Assembly (NCBI RefSeq): GCF_035539115.1
Contig: NZ_DATLJA010000020.1
Location: 22,966 to 86,965, forward strand
Direction: 5' to 3'
DNA from: Desulfitobacterium_A sp035539115
GTDB taxonomy: Bacteria; Bacillota; Desulfitobacteriia; Desulfitobacteriales; Desulfitobacteriaceae
Length of the DNA: 64,000 nucleotides
Both the position numbers and the translations under genes were made by a program. The notes beneath the pieces are model-generated. The model saw only the letters and a list, made by a program, of their open reading frames with translations, ran no database searches and was not told where the DNA came from. Positions 26,645 to 34,811 of this stretch are shown here, in pieces (the first letter of the stretch is position 1; every line of letters begins with the position of its first letter).

Positions 26645-27457
26645 ATGTGGCCGAAGCGGAAAATTCTCCTACTTACTCCGTACGGCGCAGAAGAAGGGCT
26701 GGGCTTTCAGGCTTTGCTTGATGCCCTGAAGATCGAAACGATCATCAGGGAAGTTTCTGCTGAAGAGCCGTTGGATTTAACGGGCCTGACAATTTCGAGC
26801 GTGGATGGGCAGGAAGAGGATCTCTCAGATTGCGGTCCAACAGAGATAGTATATTGGCCAGAGTTTGATTCTCAAAATAATTATCGACGGTGGGGAGAAA
26901 ATCAGGGTCTGACCCAAGAGTCAGCTGCGGATTTTTTACATAGACTATGGGATCAAGACGTGGTCCTTCCGGTTTCTGAAGGCGCCCAGAAAGAGGGTCG
27001 GCCCTTGCTTTGGCAGGTATTAGCAGAAGCAGGCTACGAGCCTTCTGTCCTTTGGCCTGGGGCTGACAGTCATTGGCAGGCTGAACAGGGTCGGGGGCTG
27101 CATTGGGTGGTTCCTGAGACCTGGTTGAAGAAACTCTTCAAAGATGAGTCGGTAGGGAGAAAACCAAATTACAGGTTTCCAGAAGCCTACTGGGTGATCC
27201 GTGATGAATTCGTCGATTTTTACGCTGAACCGGGAAGTTTTCGGTATTTCGGAAGGCTTCATCGTTCTCCCCTGGGTGAAGGAGAGGAAATGATTTATCA
27301 CGAGATCCTACAGGGTTTACAACTTGGGGTATCCTGGTGGGAAGTGAAGAAGAACATAAGGTGGAATGTGGATGTTGATGAATGGAATAGAGGGACGAAT
27401 GGAGCAGAATGTTCCGTTGAAGACTCTAAGCACCTGGAAGATCGGTGGTTTAGCTGA
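26645..27457 (+). CDS. unknown protein at the usual murC position
   Basis: I do not recognise this 270-residue protein. It has a good GGAAGGGAGTGG site, starts MWPKRKILLLTPYG, is soluble and acidic, and is unusually rich in Trp (for example VYWPEF, GVSWWEV, HWVVPETWL). It lacks a Mur-ligase P-loop, so it is not MurC, although murG-murC-murB is a common order in Firmicutes. Its 3' end overlaps the likely murB start by 59 bp. Codon use looks like its neighbours and no competing frame is convincing. A role in peptidoglycan synthesis or division is suggested only by position. Confidence 0.7.
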   Translation: MWPKRKILLLTPYGAEEGLGFQALLDALKIETIIREVSAEEPLDLTGLTISSVDGQEEDLSDCGPTEIVYWPEFDSQNNYRRWGENQGLTQESAADFLHRLWDQDVVLPVSEGAQKEGRPLLWQVLAEAGYEPSVLWPGADSHWQAEQGRGLHWVVPETWLKKLFKDESVGRKPNYRFPEAYWVIRDEFVDFYAEPGSFRYFGRLHRSPLGEGEEMIYHEILQGLQLGVSWWEVKKNIRWNVDVDEWNRGTNGAECSVEDSKHLEDRWFS

Positions 27458-28250
27458 GTGGGTCGTATGGCCAATAACGGTTTCCGAAATTGAGAAGCTT
27501 TGGCGATTTGCCCAAGATGAGCAAATCCTGATCCGTCTGATTGGGCGTGGCTCGAATCTTCTTTTTCCGGACGAAGGATTAAGAGGGATTACTATCGTCA
27601 CAACCGCCTTAACGGGCGAGGTTTGGGGAAAATGTACTTTGCAGGCTGAGGCAGGTTGTTCCTTGGCCCGGGTAGCCCAAGAAGCAGGGGAACGGGGTCT
27701 TAGTGGCTTGGAGTTTGCTAGGGGGATTCCAGGAACGCTTGGTGGAGCGATTGCTATGAACGCTGGTGCACACGGTGAGGAAATCCAGAACGTGCTGCAT
27801 ACGGTAAAGGTCTTAACAGAGGATGGAAAGATCCAAACCTTTGCTAAAGAGAAGCTAACCTTTGGATACCGGGAATGTTCGCTGCAAGGAAAAGCCTGGA
27901 TATTAGCAGCAGAACTCCAATTTAATACGGGGAAAAAAGAAAAGATCAAGGCGCAAATGGTTGAAAATCTTGCGAGACGCAAAGATGCTCAACCGCTAGA
28001 GCTACCCAATGCGGGTAGTGTATTTCGTAATCCTCCAGGAGATTCTGCCGGCAGGCTCATTGAACAAGCGGGGTGGAAAGGCAAGGGGGTAGGCGGAGCT
28101 CAAGTCTCGCCTAAACATGCTAATTTTATCGTGAATGTAGGAAATGCAACAGCAGCCGATGTTTTAGCATTAATTCAAGCGATTCAAAAGGACGTCTTTG
28201 AAAAATATGGGGTCGAACTCAGGACTGAGGTCCATTATTTAACTGTATAA
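27399..28250 (+). CDS. murB: UDP-N-acetylenolpyruvoylglucosamine reductase MurB
   Basis: A 283-residue FAD enzyme that reduces UDP-GlcNAc-enolpyruvate to UDP-MurNAc. Motifs are LIGRGSNLLFPDEGLRG, GIPGTLGGAIAMNAGAHG and the catalytic-serine segment NAGSVFRNP followed by AGRLIEQAGWKGKGVGGAQV. ATG 27399 is chosen over earlier in-frame ATGs because AGAGGG sits 4-6 bases upstream and the protein then begins EQNVPLKTLSTWKIGG as expected. It overlaps the unknown gene by 59 bp. Confidence 0.95.
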   Translation: MEQNVPLKTLSTWKIGGLAEWVVWPITVSEIEKLWRFAQDEQILIRLIGRGSNLLFPDEGLRGITIVTTALTGEVWGKCTLQAEAGCSLARVAQEAGERGLSGLEFARGIPGTLGGAIAMNAGAHGEEIQNVLHTVKVLTEDGKIQTFAKEKLTFGYRECSLQGKAWILAAELQFNTGKKEKIKAQMVENLARRKDAQPLELPNAGSVFRNPPGDSAGRLIEQAGWKGKGVGGAQVSPKHANFIVNVGNATAADVLALIQAIQKDVFEKYGVELRTEVHYLTV

Positions 28251-28280
28251 TTTGCATAACTGCTTAGAGGAGGTATTTCT

Positions 28281-29540
28281 ATGACGATGGATCGCTACGT
28301 CATCACAGGAAAACAAAGGCTAGAAGGAAAGGTACGGACCAGTGGTGCAAAGAATTCTTCTTTACCTATATTGGCGGCGACCCTTCTTGCTCCCGGAAGA
28401 TCTAATCTCATAGAAATCCCGCATCTGGCAGATATCGAACATATGATCAACGTTTTGGAATACCTCGGAGCGGAAGTAACGATTAAAAACGAAGGGCTGA
28501 TTGTCGATTCCACAAATCTGAAACGCTGGGAAGTCGATGAGAGTCTGATGCGTCAGATGCGGGCCTCTAATTTGATCTTAGGACCGATGCTGGCTCGGAA
28601 CGGCCGGGTTCGAATTTCACGCCCCGGAGGATGCGCGATTGGTTCCCGACCCATGGATCAGCATATTAAAGGACTTCAAGAACTGGGAGTTAGGGTCAAA
28701 GAAAAACATGGTTACATTGAGGCATGGGCAGATGAACTTAGAGGTACAGATGTTTATTTTGATGTGCCAAGTGTCGGAGCTACCGAAAATATAATGATGG
28801 CTGCTGTTCTGGCTAAGGGAACGACGTTGGTTCATAATGCAGCGCGTGAACCGGAAATAGTGGATTTGCAGAATTTCCTGAATAAGATGGGGGCGAAAGT
28901 CCGGGGAGCGGGTATGGATATTCTCCGGATTGATGGAGTCAGTCAACTGAAGCCCACTGAGCATACGGTGATTCCCGACCGGATTGAGGCTGGAACCCAT
29001 ATGGTTGCAGCAGTCATGACTTGTGGAGATATTGAAATCGAAAATGTAATCCCCGAGCATTTAGAGCCCGTAATTGCCAAGCTCCGCCAAATGGGTGCTG
29101 AAGTTCAAATCGGGGATGATACGGTTCGTGTCCGAAGTACGGGTAGAATTAAAGGAGTAGACTGCAAAACTATGCCTTATCCGGGATTTCCGACGGATAT
29201 GCAGCCCCAGTTTATGGCTTTGTTGGCAATGGCCGAGGATACAAGCGTAATCACGGAGACGATCTTTGAAAATCGTTTTCAGCAGGTGGATGAATTGCGT
29301 CGCATGGGAGCGCAAATCACAATTGAAGGTCGTACAGCTGTCATTCGCGGGGTGCAAAGCTTAGAAGGAGCCTTTGTTGAGGCGACCGATTTAAGAGCAG
29401 GGGCAGCACTTTTCCTGGCTGCGCTGGCGGCGGAGGAAGCCACGGTCCTAGAAAAGGTTGAACATATTGATCGAGGCTATGAAAATCTCGAGCAAAAGTA
29501 TCGTCTGCTTGGCGCTAAATTGAAACGAGTCAGTTCTTGA
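28281..29540 (+). CDS. murA: UDP-GlcNAc 1-carboxyvinyltransferase MurA
   Basis: A 419-residue EPT-family enzyme for the first committed step of peptidoglycan synthesis. The active-site Cys118 is present in RPGGCAIGSRPMD, so classical fosfomycin sensitivity would be expected. The GAKNSSLPILAATLLAPG and FPTDMQPQFMALL segments and the C-terminal DLRAGAALFLAALAAEE are typical. ATG start behind AGGAGGT, 30 bp after murB. Confidence 0.96.
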   Translation: MTMDRYVITGKQRLEGKVRTSGAKNSSLPILAATLLAPGRSNLIEIPHLADIEHMINVLEYLGAEVTIKNEGLIVDSTNLKRWEVDESLMRQMRASNLILGPMLARNGRVRISRPGGCAIGSRPMDQHIKGLQELGVRVKEKHGYIEAWADELRGTDVYFDVPSVGATENIMMAAVLAKGTTLVHNAAREPEIVDLQNFLNKMGAKVRGAGMDILRIDGVSQLKPTEHTVIPDRIEAGTHMVAAVMTCGDIEIENVIPEHLEPVIAKLRQMGAEVQIGDDTVRVRSTGRIKGVDCKTMPYPGFPTDMQPQFMALLAMAEDTSVITETIFENRFQQVDELRRMGAQITIEGRTAVIRGVQSLEGAFVEATDLRAGAALFLAALAAEEATVLEKVEHIDRGYENLEQKYRLLGAKLKRVSS

Positions 29541-29602
29541 GCTAAGAAAAAGCATGACAGCCAAGGCTGGATTCTGTATACTTGGGACGAGGGGGAACAT
29601 AC

Positions 29603-30328
29603 ATGGAACCTAAGAAAACGAGTGCGGCCTTTTTTTATCTCCCGACATTGGTTATCCTACTGGTAGTGGGCTTGACCTTCTTTCTTCGGTCCAGTTACTT
29701 CGTTATTCAAAATGTCAAAGTCGAGGGCTTACAGCAGATCCCTCAGGTCGAAATTGATCGCTTAACGAGTAGTGCCAAAGGGCAGAATCTAGTGTTCATG
29801 GATCGGGAGAGCTTAAGAAAAAAGGTTACCCTTCATCCTTTGGTTCAAAGCGTTCAATTTAAACGACAATTTCCACAGACTTTGGTCGTTCAAGTCACGG
29901 AACGTACCCCCGTTGCCTTGGTGGTCGTTCCCAAGGGTGTGGTTAAAGTCGATGATCATGGAATATTTTTGCAGAGAAGCGAAGGCTGGCCGAATAATAG
30001 TTATCCTGTAATTAACGGTGTCACCATACCGGATACGGCGGGTCCCGGCCAAGAACTTAAGCTTCCAGGTTTGGATGCAGCACTTCTCCTTTTACGAGAA
30101 GCACCTAAAGAACTCTTGCCTATGATTGGGGAGCTTTATGTCAACCCTATTCAGCAGATTACAATTTATTTGACCAGTGGAGTTGAAGTGCGGTTAGGAC
30201 AAGCTCAAGACTGGAAAGATAAATTAGAAGGGCTTTACCAACTCTTAAATGACACAGGCTATAAATCCTTTGAAAAAGGGGTAAGGTATATTGATTTCAC
30301 CGCGGCCAAGCCCGTTATCGGTCGTTAA
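29603..30328 (+). CDS. cell division protein FtsQ/DivIB
   Basis: A 241-residue bitopic protein with a short cytoplasmic end, a membrane helix near residues 9-30, then a POTRA domain (YFVIQNVKVEGLQQIPQVEI) and a beta domain. FtsQ/DivIB scaffolds FtsL and the septal PBP. ATG 29603 with GAGGGGGAA is preferred to an in-frame TTG 21 bp upstream. It stands between murA and sbp as in many Firmicutes. Confidence 0.9.
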   Translation: MEPKKTSAAFFYLPTLVILLVVGLTFFLRSSYFVIQNVKVEGLQQIPQVEIDRLTSSAKGQNLVFMDRESLRKKVTLHPLVQSVQFKRQFPQTLVVQVTERTPVALVVVPKGVVKVDDHGIFLQRSEGWPNNSYPVINGVTIPDTAGPGQELKLPGLDAALLLLREAPKELLPMIGELYVNPIQQITIYLTSGVEVRLGQAQDWKDKLEGLYQLLNDTGYKSFEKGVRYIDFTAAKPVIGR

Positions 30329-30345
30329 TGAGGAGGATTATTTAA

Positions 30346-30675
30346 ATGTGGTTGCCAATATTGGGTTTGTTGCTCGGTTTAGGGATTGGCTGGTTTAGCC
30401 CCTTTACCGTTCCTGTGGAGTATGCAAAATATTTGTCGGTAGCGATTCTGGCCGCTTTGGATTCCGTTTTCGGCGGATTGCGAGCAGCTCAAGAAGAACA
30501 TTTTGACTCAACCGTCTTTTTGACCGGCTTCTTCACCAATACCTTGCTCGCTTCGTTGTTGGCCTATATCGGAGATCGGATTGGCGTAGATCTTTATCTC
30601 GCCGCAGTTGTTGCTTTTGGAGTTCGTTTATTCAATAATCTTGCCATAATTAGGCGACATCTATTGAAGAAATAG
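30346..30675 (+). CDS. sbp: small basic protein (Sbp, DUF1290)
   Basis: A 109-residue membrane protein with three or so hydrophobic spans, matching the small basic protein found beside ftsA/ftsZ in Bacillus and clostridia. Recognisable are the GWFSPFTVPVEYAKYLSVAILAALDSVFGG segment parts (for example YAKYLSVAILAALDSVFGG) and the terminal RLFNNLAIIRRH. Its biochemical role is unknown. It is 17 bp after divIB. ftsA, which often follows, is missing. Confidence 0.88.
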   Translation: MWLPILGLLLGLGIGWFSPFTVPVEYAKYLSVAILAALDSVFGGLRAAQEEHFDSTVFLTGFFTNTLLASLLAYIGDRIGVDLYLAAVVAFGVRLFNNLAIIRRHLLKK

Positions 30676-30787
30676 TCTAAGTTAAATCTAAACTCATATT
30701 TTCCAATTATTTTACGGAAAAAGTTATTCGTGAAAAAAGGAATATTGGTCTTGTACCTAGAATCTGTAAGCAAGTTTGAAAATTTTC

Positions 30788-30970
30788 GATGTGCGATAAA
30801 GAAAACCCGGCTTTCGCCGAGCTTTGCGATAAAGAAGACTTGGCCAGCGCCAAAGCGATGGCCTTAGTCGCCTTATCCTGCCGGACTTAACTACTTGCAT
30901 CGTAGGAAAGGAAAACCGCTGGTTGCACTTAGAGTTTATCTGCCAAAAATTTTTACTTTCTGTTAGTAAG
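30788..30970 (-). repeat. family B intergenic repeat, minus-strand copy
   Basis: A roughly 180-bp element in the 338-bp sbp/ftsZ gap, matching most of 42064-42243 in reverse orientation. Read on the minus strand it begins ACTAACAGAAAGTA and ends with a hairpin CTCGGC-GAAA-GCCGGG (30806-30821), capped by a GNRA tetraloop and followed by TTTTCTTT. That resembles an intrinsic terminator pointing toward sbp. No coding potential is seen, and the rest of the gap shows nothing distinct. Confidence 0.75.
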
Positions 30971-31013
30971 ATAAAGGATAAACAGCTGAAATTGCGAGGG
31001 GGAAAATAGCTAG

Positions 31014-32081
31014 ATGCTTGAATTTGACATGGACTTTAACCAGTTCGCAGGGATAAAGGTCATCGGTGTTGGTGGTGGGGGAAACAATGCGGTCAATCGT
31101 ATGATTACAGCCGGTTTAAAGGGTGTTGATTTTATATCTATTAACACGGATGCCCAGGCTTTAAACCTCTCGCGTGCCGGTCAAAAAGTACAGATCGGAA
31201 CGAAGTTAACGAAGGGTTTAGGTGCAGGTGCGAATCCAGAAGTCGGGATGAAAGCGGCTGAGGAAAGTCGGGATGAACTTCTTGAAGCCCTGAAGGGTGT
31301 CGATATGGTATTCGTCACTGCAGGCATGGGAGGCGGTACAGGTACTGGAGCTGCTCCGATTGTCGCCGAAGTGGCGAAAGAACTTGGGGCGCTAACGGTA
31401 GGTGTGGTCACTCGTCCTTTTACCTTCGAGGGAAGGAAACGAGCGATGCAGGCTGAAAAAGGGATCGCTGAGCTGAAAAGCAAAGTCGACACCTTGATTA
31501 CGATTCCGAATGATCGCTTGTTGCAAGTGGTGGACAAGAATACCACGATTCACGAAGCGTTTCGGATCGCAGATGATGTACTGCGACAAGGGGTTCAAGG
31601 GATTTCAGACTTAATTGCAGTACCAGGGCTAATTAACTTGGACTTTGCAGACGTGAAGACGATTATGAAGAACACGGGCTCAGCCTTAATGGGAATAGGA
31701 CAAGCTACTGGTGAAAACCGGGCTGCAGATGCAGCACGTAAAGCGATATCGAGCCCACTTTTGGAAACCTCGATTGAAGGGGCGAAAGGAGTTCTCCTAA
31801 ATATTACCGGCGGGCCAAATATGACCTTATTTGAGGTTAATGAAGCTTCGGAGATTATTGCTGAAGCAGCTGATCCAGATGCAAATATTATCTTCGGGGC
31901 CGTCATTGATGAAAGCTTGAAGGAAGAAGTCCGGGTCACGGTTATCGCTACAGGTTTTGACCAAGTTCAAAGTTCTTTGGGTAAAACCGGAACGGCTTCA
32001 GACTCGGTAATTCGGCCTGTCGCCGCAACTTCTGCTGCGGATGATTTGGATATTCCAGAGTTCTTACGCCGTCGTCGGTAA
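31014..32081 (+). CDS. ftsZ: cell division GTPase FtsZ
   Basis: A 355-residue tubulin homologue that polymerises into the Z ring. The GTP-binding signature GMGGGTGTGAAP and the T7-loop region NLDFADVKTIM are intact. A short linker leads to the conserved C-terminal tail DDLDIPEFLRRRR, the binding site for partners such as SepF. Strong GAGGGGGAAAA site. It is the last dcw gene, closed by a terminator at 32115-32147. With ftsA absent here, SepF (39928-40374) may be the main membrane tether. Confidence 0.97.
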   Translation: MLEFDMDFNQFAGIKVIGVGGGGNNAVNRMITAGLKGVDFISINTDAQALNLSRAGQKVQIGTKLTKGLGAGANPEVGMKAAEESRDELLEALKGVDMVFVTAGMGGGTGTGAAPIVAEVAKELGALTVGVVTRPFTFEGRKRAMQAEKGIAELKSKVDTLITIPNDRLLQVVDKNTTIHEAFRIADDVLRQGVQGISDLIAVPGLINLDFADVKTIMKNTGSALMGIGQATGENRAADAARKAISSPLLETSIEGAKGVLLNITGGPNMTLFEVNEASEIIAEAADPDANIIFGAVIDESLKEEVRVTVIATGFDQVQSSLGKTGTASDSVIRPVAATSAADDLDIPEFLRRRR

Positions 32082-32114
32082 AGACGCCACGTATTGCCTA
32101 TACTATAAGATTTC

Positions 32115-32147
32115 AAGGAGCTAGCCTATTGGGTTGGCTCCTTTTGC
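32115..32147 (+). terminator. intrinsic terminator after ftsZ
   Basis: A 12-bp stem with two G-T pairs (32115-32126 with 32132-32143), loop TATTG and a short T run. It separates the dcw cluster from the spoIIG operon. Confidence 0.75.
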
Positions 32148-32195
32148 TATATCTCGTCAAGACTCGCCTGTGTTTTCCTAAAAATTCCCACGTAA

Positions 32196-32229
32196 TACGA
32201 CAGGTTTTATCCTCACCTTTCGGTATAAT
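32196..32229 (+). promoter_or_regulatory. candidate Spo0A-dependent spoIIG promoter
   Basis: A perfect -10 TATAAT (32224-32229) lacks a -35 at 17 bp. At 22-bp spacing there is TACGAC, part of TACGACA (32196-32202), a 6-of-7 match to an inverted 0A box (TTCGACA). The Bacillus spoIIG promoter has the same unusual 22-bp spacing with 0A boxes at -35. The likeness is suggestive only. Confidence 0.4.
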
Positions 32230-32278
32230 TTGAGAAGAAGTGTGCGAGCGTGCAGGTACAGAAGGGACTGCCTACAGG

Positions 32279-33184
32279 ATGATCGTAAGGTATCTGGATC
32301 TTGACCTGATGATTAATGGAATAATGGATCTCTTTCTTCTTCTTTTAACTGCTCGGCTGCTCAATACCTCGATCCGCATTCAACGCTTGCTGGGCGGAGT
32401 GATCGTGGGCGAGTTCCCGGTCATTCTCTCAGCCTATTGGCCGGCTTCCTCGCTCTTGTTCTTGAGCAAAATTCTCACCCCCTTCGCGATGGTTTGGGTG
32501 AGTTTTGCACCTGTCGGGACGCGGTCTTACTATAAGCGATTGACCTTATTTTGGATCTTGTCTGCAGGTTTGGGTGGCGGAGTCTATGCTCTGTGGGGTT
32601 GGGCCGAATTTGATGGATTCGCATCATCCGCTTTTAGGTTGGGTACTCAGAATTTCTGGATTTTACCGTTAGGCGCTCTCCTGTGGTGGGGAGGGCAAAA
32701 GCTCTGGTTAAGATGGCTATCCAGAACGATGCAATTAAAACCTGCCTTGTATGAGTTATCAATTGATTTCGGGGTAGAAAGCGAGATTGTCAAAGTAAGA
32801 GCAATGCTGGATACGGGGAATCAGTTGCGTGATCCCCTTACGGGGACTCCAGTCCTTCTCGTGGAAGAAGAAACTGTCGCCACGTCGTTCCCAGAGGACT
32901 TGAGATCGATACTTCAGGCTCCTTGGCGTGAGTTGGAGGATCCCTGGCCTTGGCTCTGGAAAGCAGATCCCATATGGATGAGGACTTTCGTTTTTATCCC
33001 ATACCAAGCAGTAGGACACAAAAGTTGGCTTTTGGGAGTTCGCCCGAACCGTGTTTATTTAAGTTCCTCTTCTGAAGTTCGGGAAATCAAAGCAACGTTA
33101 GCCTTAGTCCAACAATCCTTAAGTCCGGATGGGGAATACCAGGCCTTGTTACATCCGGAACATGTTCAAGGAAGCGGAGGTTGA
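32279..33184 (+). CDS. spoIIGA: pro-sigma-E processing protease SpoIIGA
   Basis: A 301-residue septal membrane aspartic protease that activates pro-sigma-E in the mother cell. The N-terminal half has about five membrane spans; the C-terminal half carries the catalytic Asp178 in MLDTGNQLRDPLTG and the later LLGVRPNRVYL block. ATG 32279 (MIVRYLDLDLMINGIMD) matches the start of known SpoIIGA proteins; a GTG 39 bp upstream would add an unconserved leader. It lies 3 bp before sigE, the usual spoIIG operon. Confidence 0.92.
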   Translation: MIVRYLDLDLMINGIMDLFLLLLTARLLNTSIRIQRLLGGVIVGEFPVILSAYWPASSLLFLSKILTPFAMVWVSFAPVGTRSYYKRLTLFWILSAGLGGGVYALWGWAEFDGFASSAFRLGTQNFWILPLGALLWWGGQKLWLRWLSRTMQLKPALYELSIDFGVESEIVKVRAMLDTGNQLRDPLTGTPVLLVEEETVATSFPEDLRSILQAPWRELEDPWPWLWKADPIWMRTFVFIPYQAVGHKSWLLGVRPNRVYLSSSSEVREIKATLALVQQSLSPDGEYQALLHPEHVQGSGG

Positions 33185-33187
33185 GCG

Positions 33188-33913
33188 ATGAGATGGTATG
33201 AGCCAATCATAAATAAACTCTATGTTTTATGGAGTCAACTCCAACAGAAGATCAGGGGTCGGAAGGAAATATACTATGTCGGTAGTAGCGAAGCTTTGCC
33301 TCCTCCCTTAAGTTCGGATGAAGAAGTTGATCTGCTAGAACGGTTGGAAGTTGGCGATCCGACGGTTCGTGATGTGCTAATCGCGAGAAATTTAAGGCTA
33401 GTTGTGTATATTGCCCGCAAGTTTGAGAATACGGGTATTGGGATTGAAGATTTGGTTTCGATTGGGACGATTGGACTGATCAAAGCTGTGAATACGTTTG
33501 ATCCCCAAAAGAAGATTAAGCTGGCTACATATGCCTCAAGATGCATCGAGAATGAGATTCTCATGTATTTACGGAGAAATAATAAGACGCGTTCGGAGGT
33601 TTCCTTTGATGAACCCCTAAATATCGATTGGGATGGCAATGAACTGTTACTATCCGATGTGCTGGGGACGGAAAATGATATTATTTCACGGCCGATCGAA
33701 GAGGAAGTGGACCGCCAACTTCTTCATCTGGCGATGGATCGCTTATCTGATCGAGAGAAGCTGATCATGGAGCTCCGTTTTGGGTTAGATAATGGAGAGG
33801 AAAAAACTCAAAAGGAGGTTGCCGATCGTTTGGGAATTTCTCAATCCTATATTTCAAGGTTGGAAAAACGCATAATTAGGAGATTAAGGAAAGAGTTTTG
33901 TCGACTAGAATAA
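33188..33913 (+). CDS. sigE: sporulation sigma factor sigma-E (pro-form)
   Basis: A 241-residue sigma-70-family factor for mother-cell gene expression. It retains the basic, amphipathic pro-sequence of about 27 residues before YYVGSSEALPPPLSSDEE, the region cleaved by SpoIIGA. Region 2 (NLRLVVYIARKFENTGIGIE, GTIGLIKAVNTF) and region 4 helix-turn-helix (ISQSYISRLEKRIIRRL) are nearly identical to Bacillus sigma-E. ATG start; spoIIGA is 3 bp upstream. Confidence 0.97.
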   Translation: MRWYEPIINKLYVLWSQLQQKIRGRKEIYYVGSSEALPPPLSSDEEVDLLERLEVGDPTVRDVLIARNLRLVVYIARKFENTGIGIEDLVSIGTIGLIKAVNTFDPQKKIKLATYASRCIENEILMYLRRNNKTRSEVSFDEPLNIDWDGNELLLSDVLGTENDIISRPIEEEVDRQLLHLAMDRLSDREKLIMELRFGLDNGEEKTQKEVADRLGISQSYISRLEKRIIRRLRKEFCRLE

Positions 33914-33936
33914 CATAAAGTCAGTTAGGGCATACT
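33908..33936 (+). promoter_or_regulatory. candidate sigma-F/sigma-G promoter for sigG
   Basis: GAATA (33908-33912) and CATACT (33931-33936) are separated by 18 bp, close to the forespore consensus GNATA with CATNNTA. The -35 overlaps the sigE stop codon and the start would be about 30 bp before sigG. In Bacillus spoIIIG has its own forespore promoter in the same place. Confidence 0.4.
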
Positions 33937-33973
33937 CACCAAGAGGAAATTGGCTGGGAAGGTGAGTGCTCGA

Positions 33974-34747
33974 ATGGCTTTAAACAAGGTTGAAATCTGT
34001 GGAGTGAACACCTCAAAATTACCTGTCTTGAACAGTAAGAAAATGACGGAATTGTTTGTTGCTTATCAAAGTGGGGAGCGTGAAGCAAGGGAAAAATTGA
34101 TCTACGGTAATTTGCGTCTTGTCCTCAGCGTAATTCAGAGGTTTACGAATCGGGGAGAATATGTCGACGATCTCTTCCAGGTGGGATGTATCGGGTTAAT
34201 GAAAGCGATTGATAATTTTGACTTAGGGCAAAATGTTAAATTCTCGACATATGCCGTACCGATGATCATTGGTGAAATCCGGCGGTATTTGCGGGATAAC
34301 AACCCGATTCGAGTCAGTCGTTCTTTGCGAGATATTGCCTATAAGGCTCTTCAGGTTCGGGATCAGTTAGTGGGCGAATGCTCGCGGGAACCAACGGTTT
34401 CAGAGATCGCGGATAAATTAACCTTGCCTCGAGAAGAGGTGATTTTCGCGCTGGATGCGATTCAAGAGCCGATTTCGCTTTTTGAACCCATTTACCATGA
34501 TGGTGGAGATCCAATTTTTGTAATGGACCAAATAGGCGATGAAAAACATTCTGATGCCAGTTGGCTCGAAGGAATTGCGGTGCGCGAAGCCTTGCGCCGT
34601 TTAAGCGAGCGGGAAAAGCTCATTCTATCCTTGCGCTTTTTCCATGGTAAAACTCAAATGGAAGTTGCGGATGAGATAGGGATATCCCAAGCCCAAGTCT
34701 CACGCTTGGAGAAGGCTGCACTGAATCATATGCGTAAATACGTTTGA
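33974..34747 (+). CDS. sigG: sporulation sigma factor sigma-G
   Basis: A 257-residue forespore sigma factor. The N-terminus MALNKVEICGVNTSKLPVL carries the NKVEICGV(N/D)TSKLPVL signature of sigma-G, which contacts anti-sigma factors. Region 2 (VDDLFQVGCIGLMKAIDNF) and region 4 (GISQAQVSRLEKAALNHM) are clear. ATG 33974 with AAGGTGAG is chosen; an upstream TTG would add eight unconserved residues. Order sigE-sigG is conserved in spore formers. Confidence 0.96.
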   Translation: MALNKVEICGVNTSKLPVLNSKKMTELFVAYQSGEREAREKLIYGNLRLVLSVIQRFTNRGEYVDDLFQVGCIGLMKAIDNFDLGQNVKFSTYAVPMIIGEIRRYLRDNNPIRVSRSLRDIAYKALQVRDQLVGECSREPTVSEIADKLTLPREEVIFALDAIQEPISLFEPIYHDGGDPIFVMDQIGDEKHSDASWLEGIAVREALRRLSEREKLILSLRFFHGKTQMEVADEIGISQAQVSRLEKAALNHMRKYV

Positions 34748-34770
34748 CGATAATAGTCTAAAACGTTTCT

Positions 34771-34798
34771 CCCTCACATATAAATTAAGATGTGAGGG
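34771..34798 (+). other. hairpin abutting the ylmC ribosome-binding site
   Basis: CCCTCACAT (34771-34779) pairs perfectly with ATGTGAGGG (34790-34798) and the 3' arm runs into the GGGGGGAGG ribosome site of ylmC. It could modulate translation or act as a weak terminator for sigG; there is no T-run. Confidence 0.4.
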
Positions 34799-34811
34799 GG
34801 GAGGTATACCG

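Noticed and set aside
26645..27457. Reading the unknown protein as a divergent MurC
   Set aside because: No GTNGKT-type P-loop, and length is far below the roughly 450 residues of MurC.
27317..27982. 221-residue minus-strand frame opposite murB
   Set aside because: Antisense shadow of a clear murB; no promoter or ribosome site.
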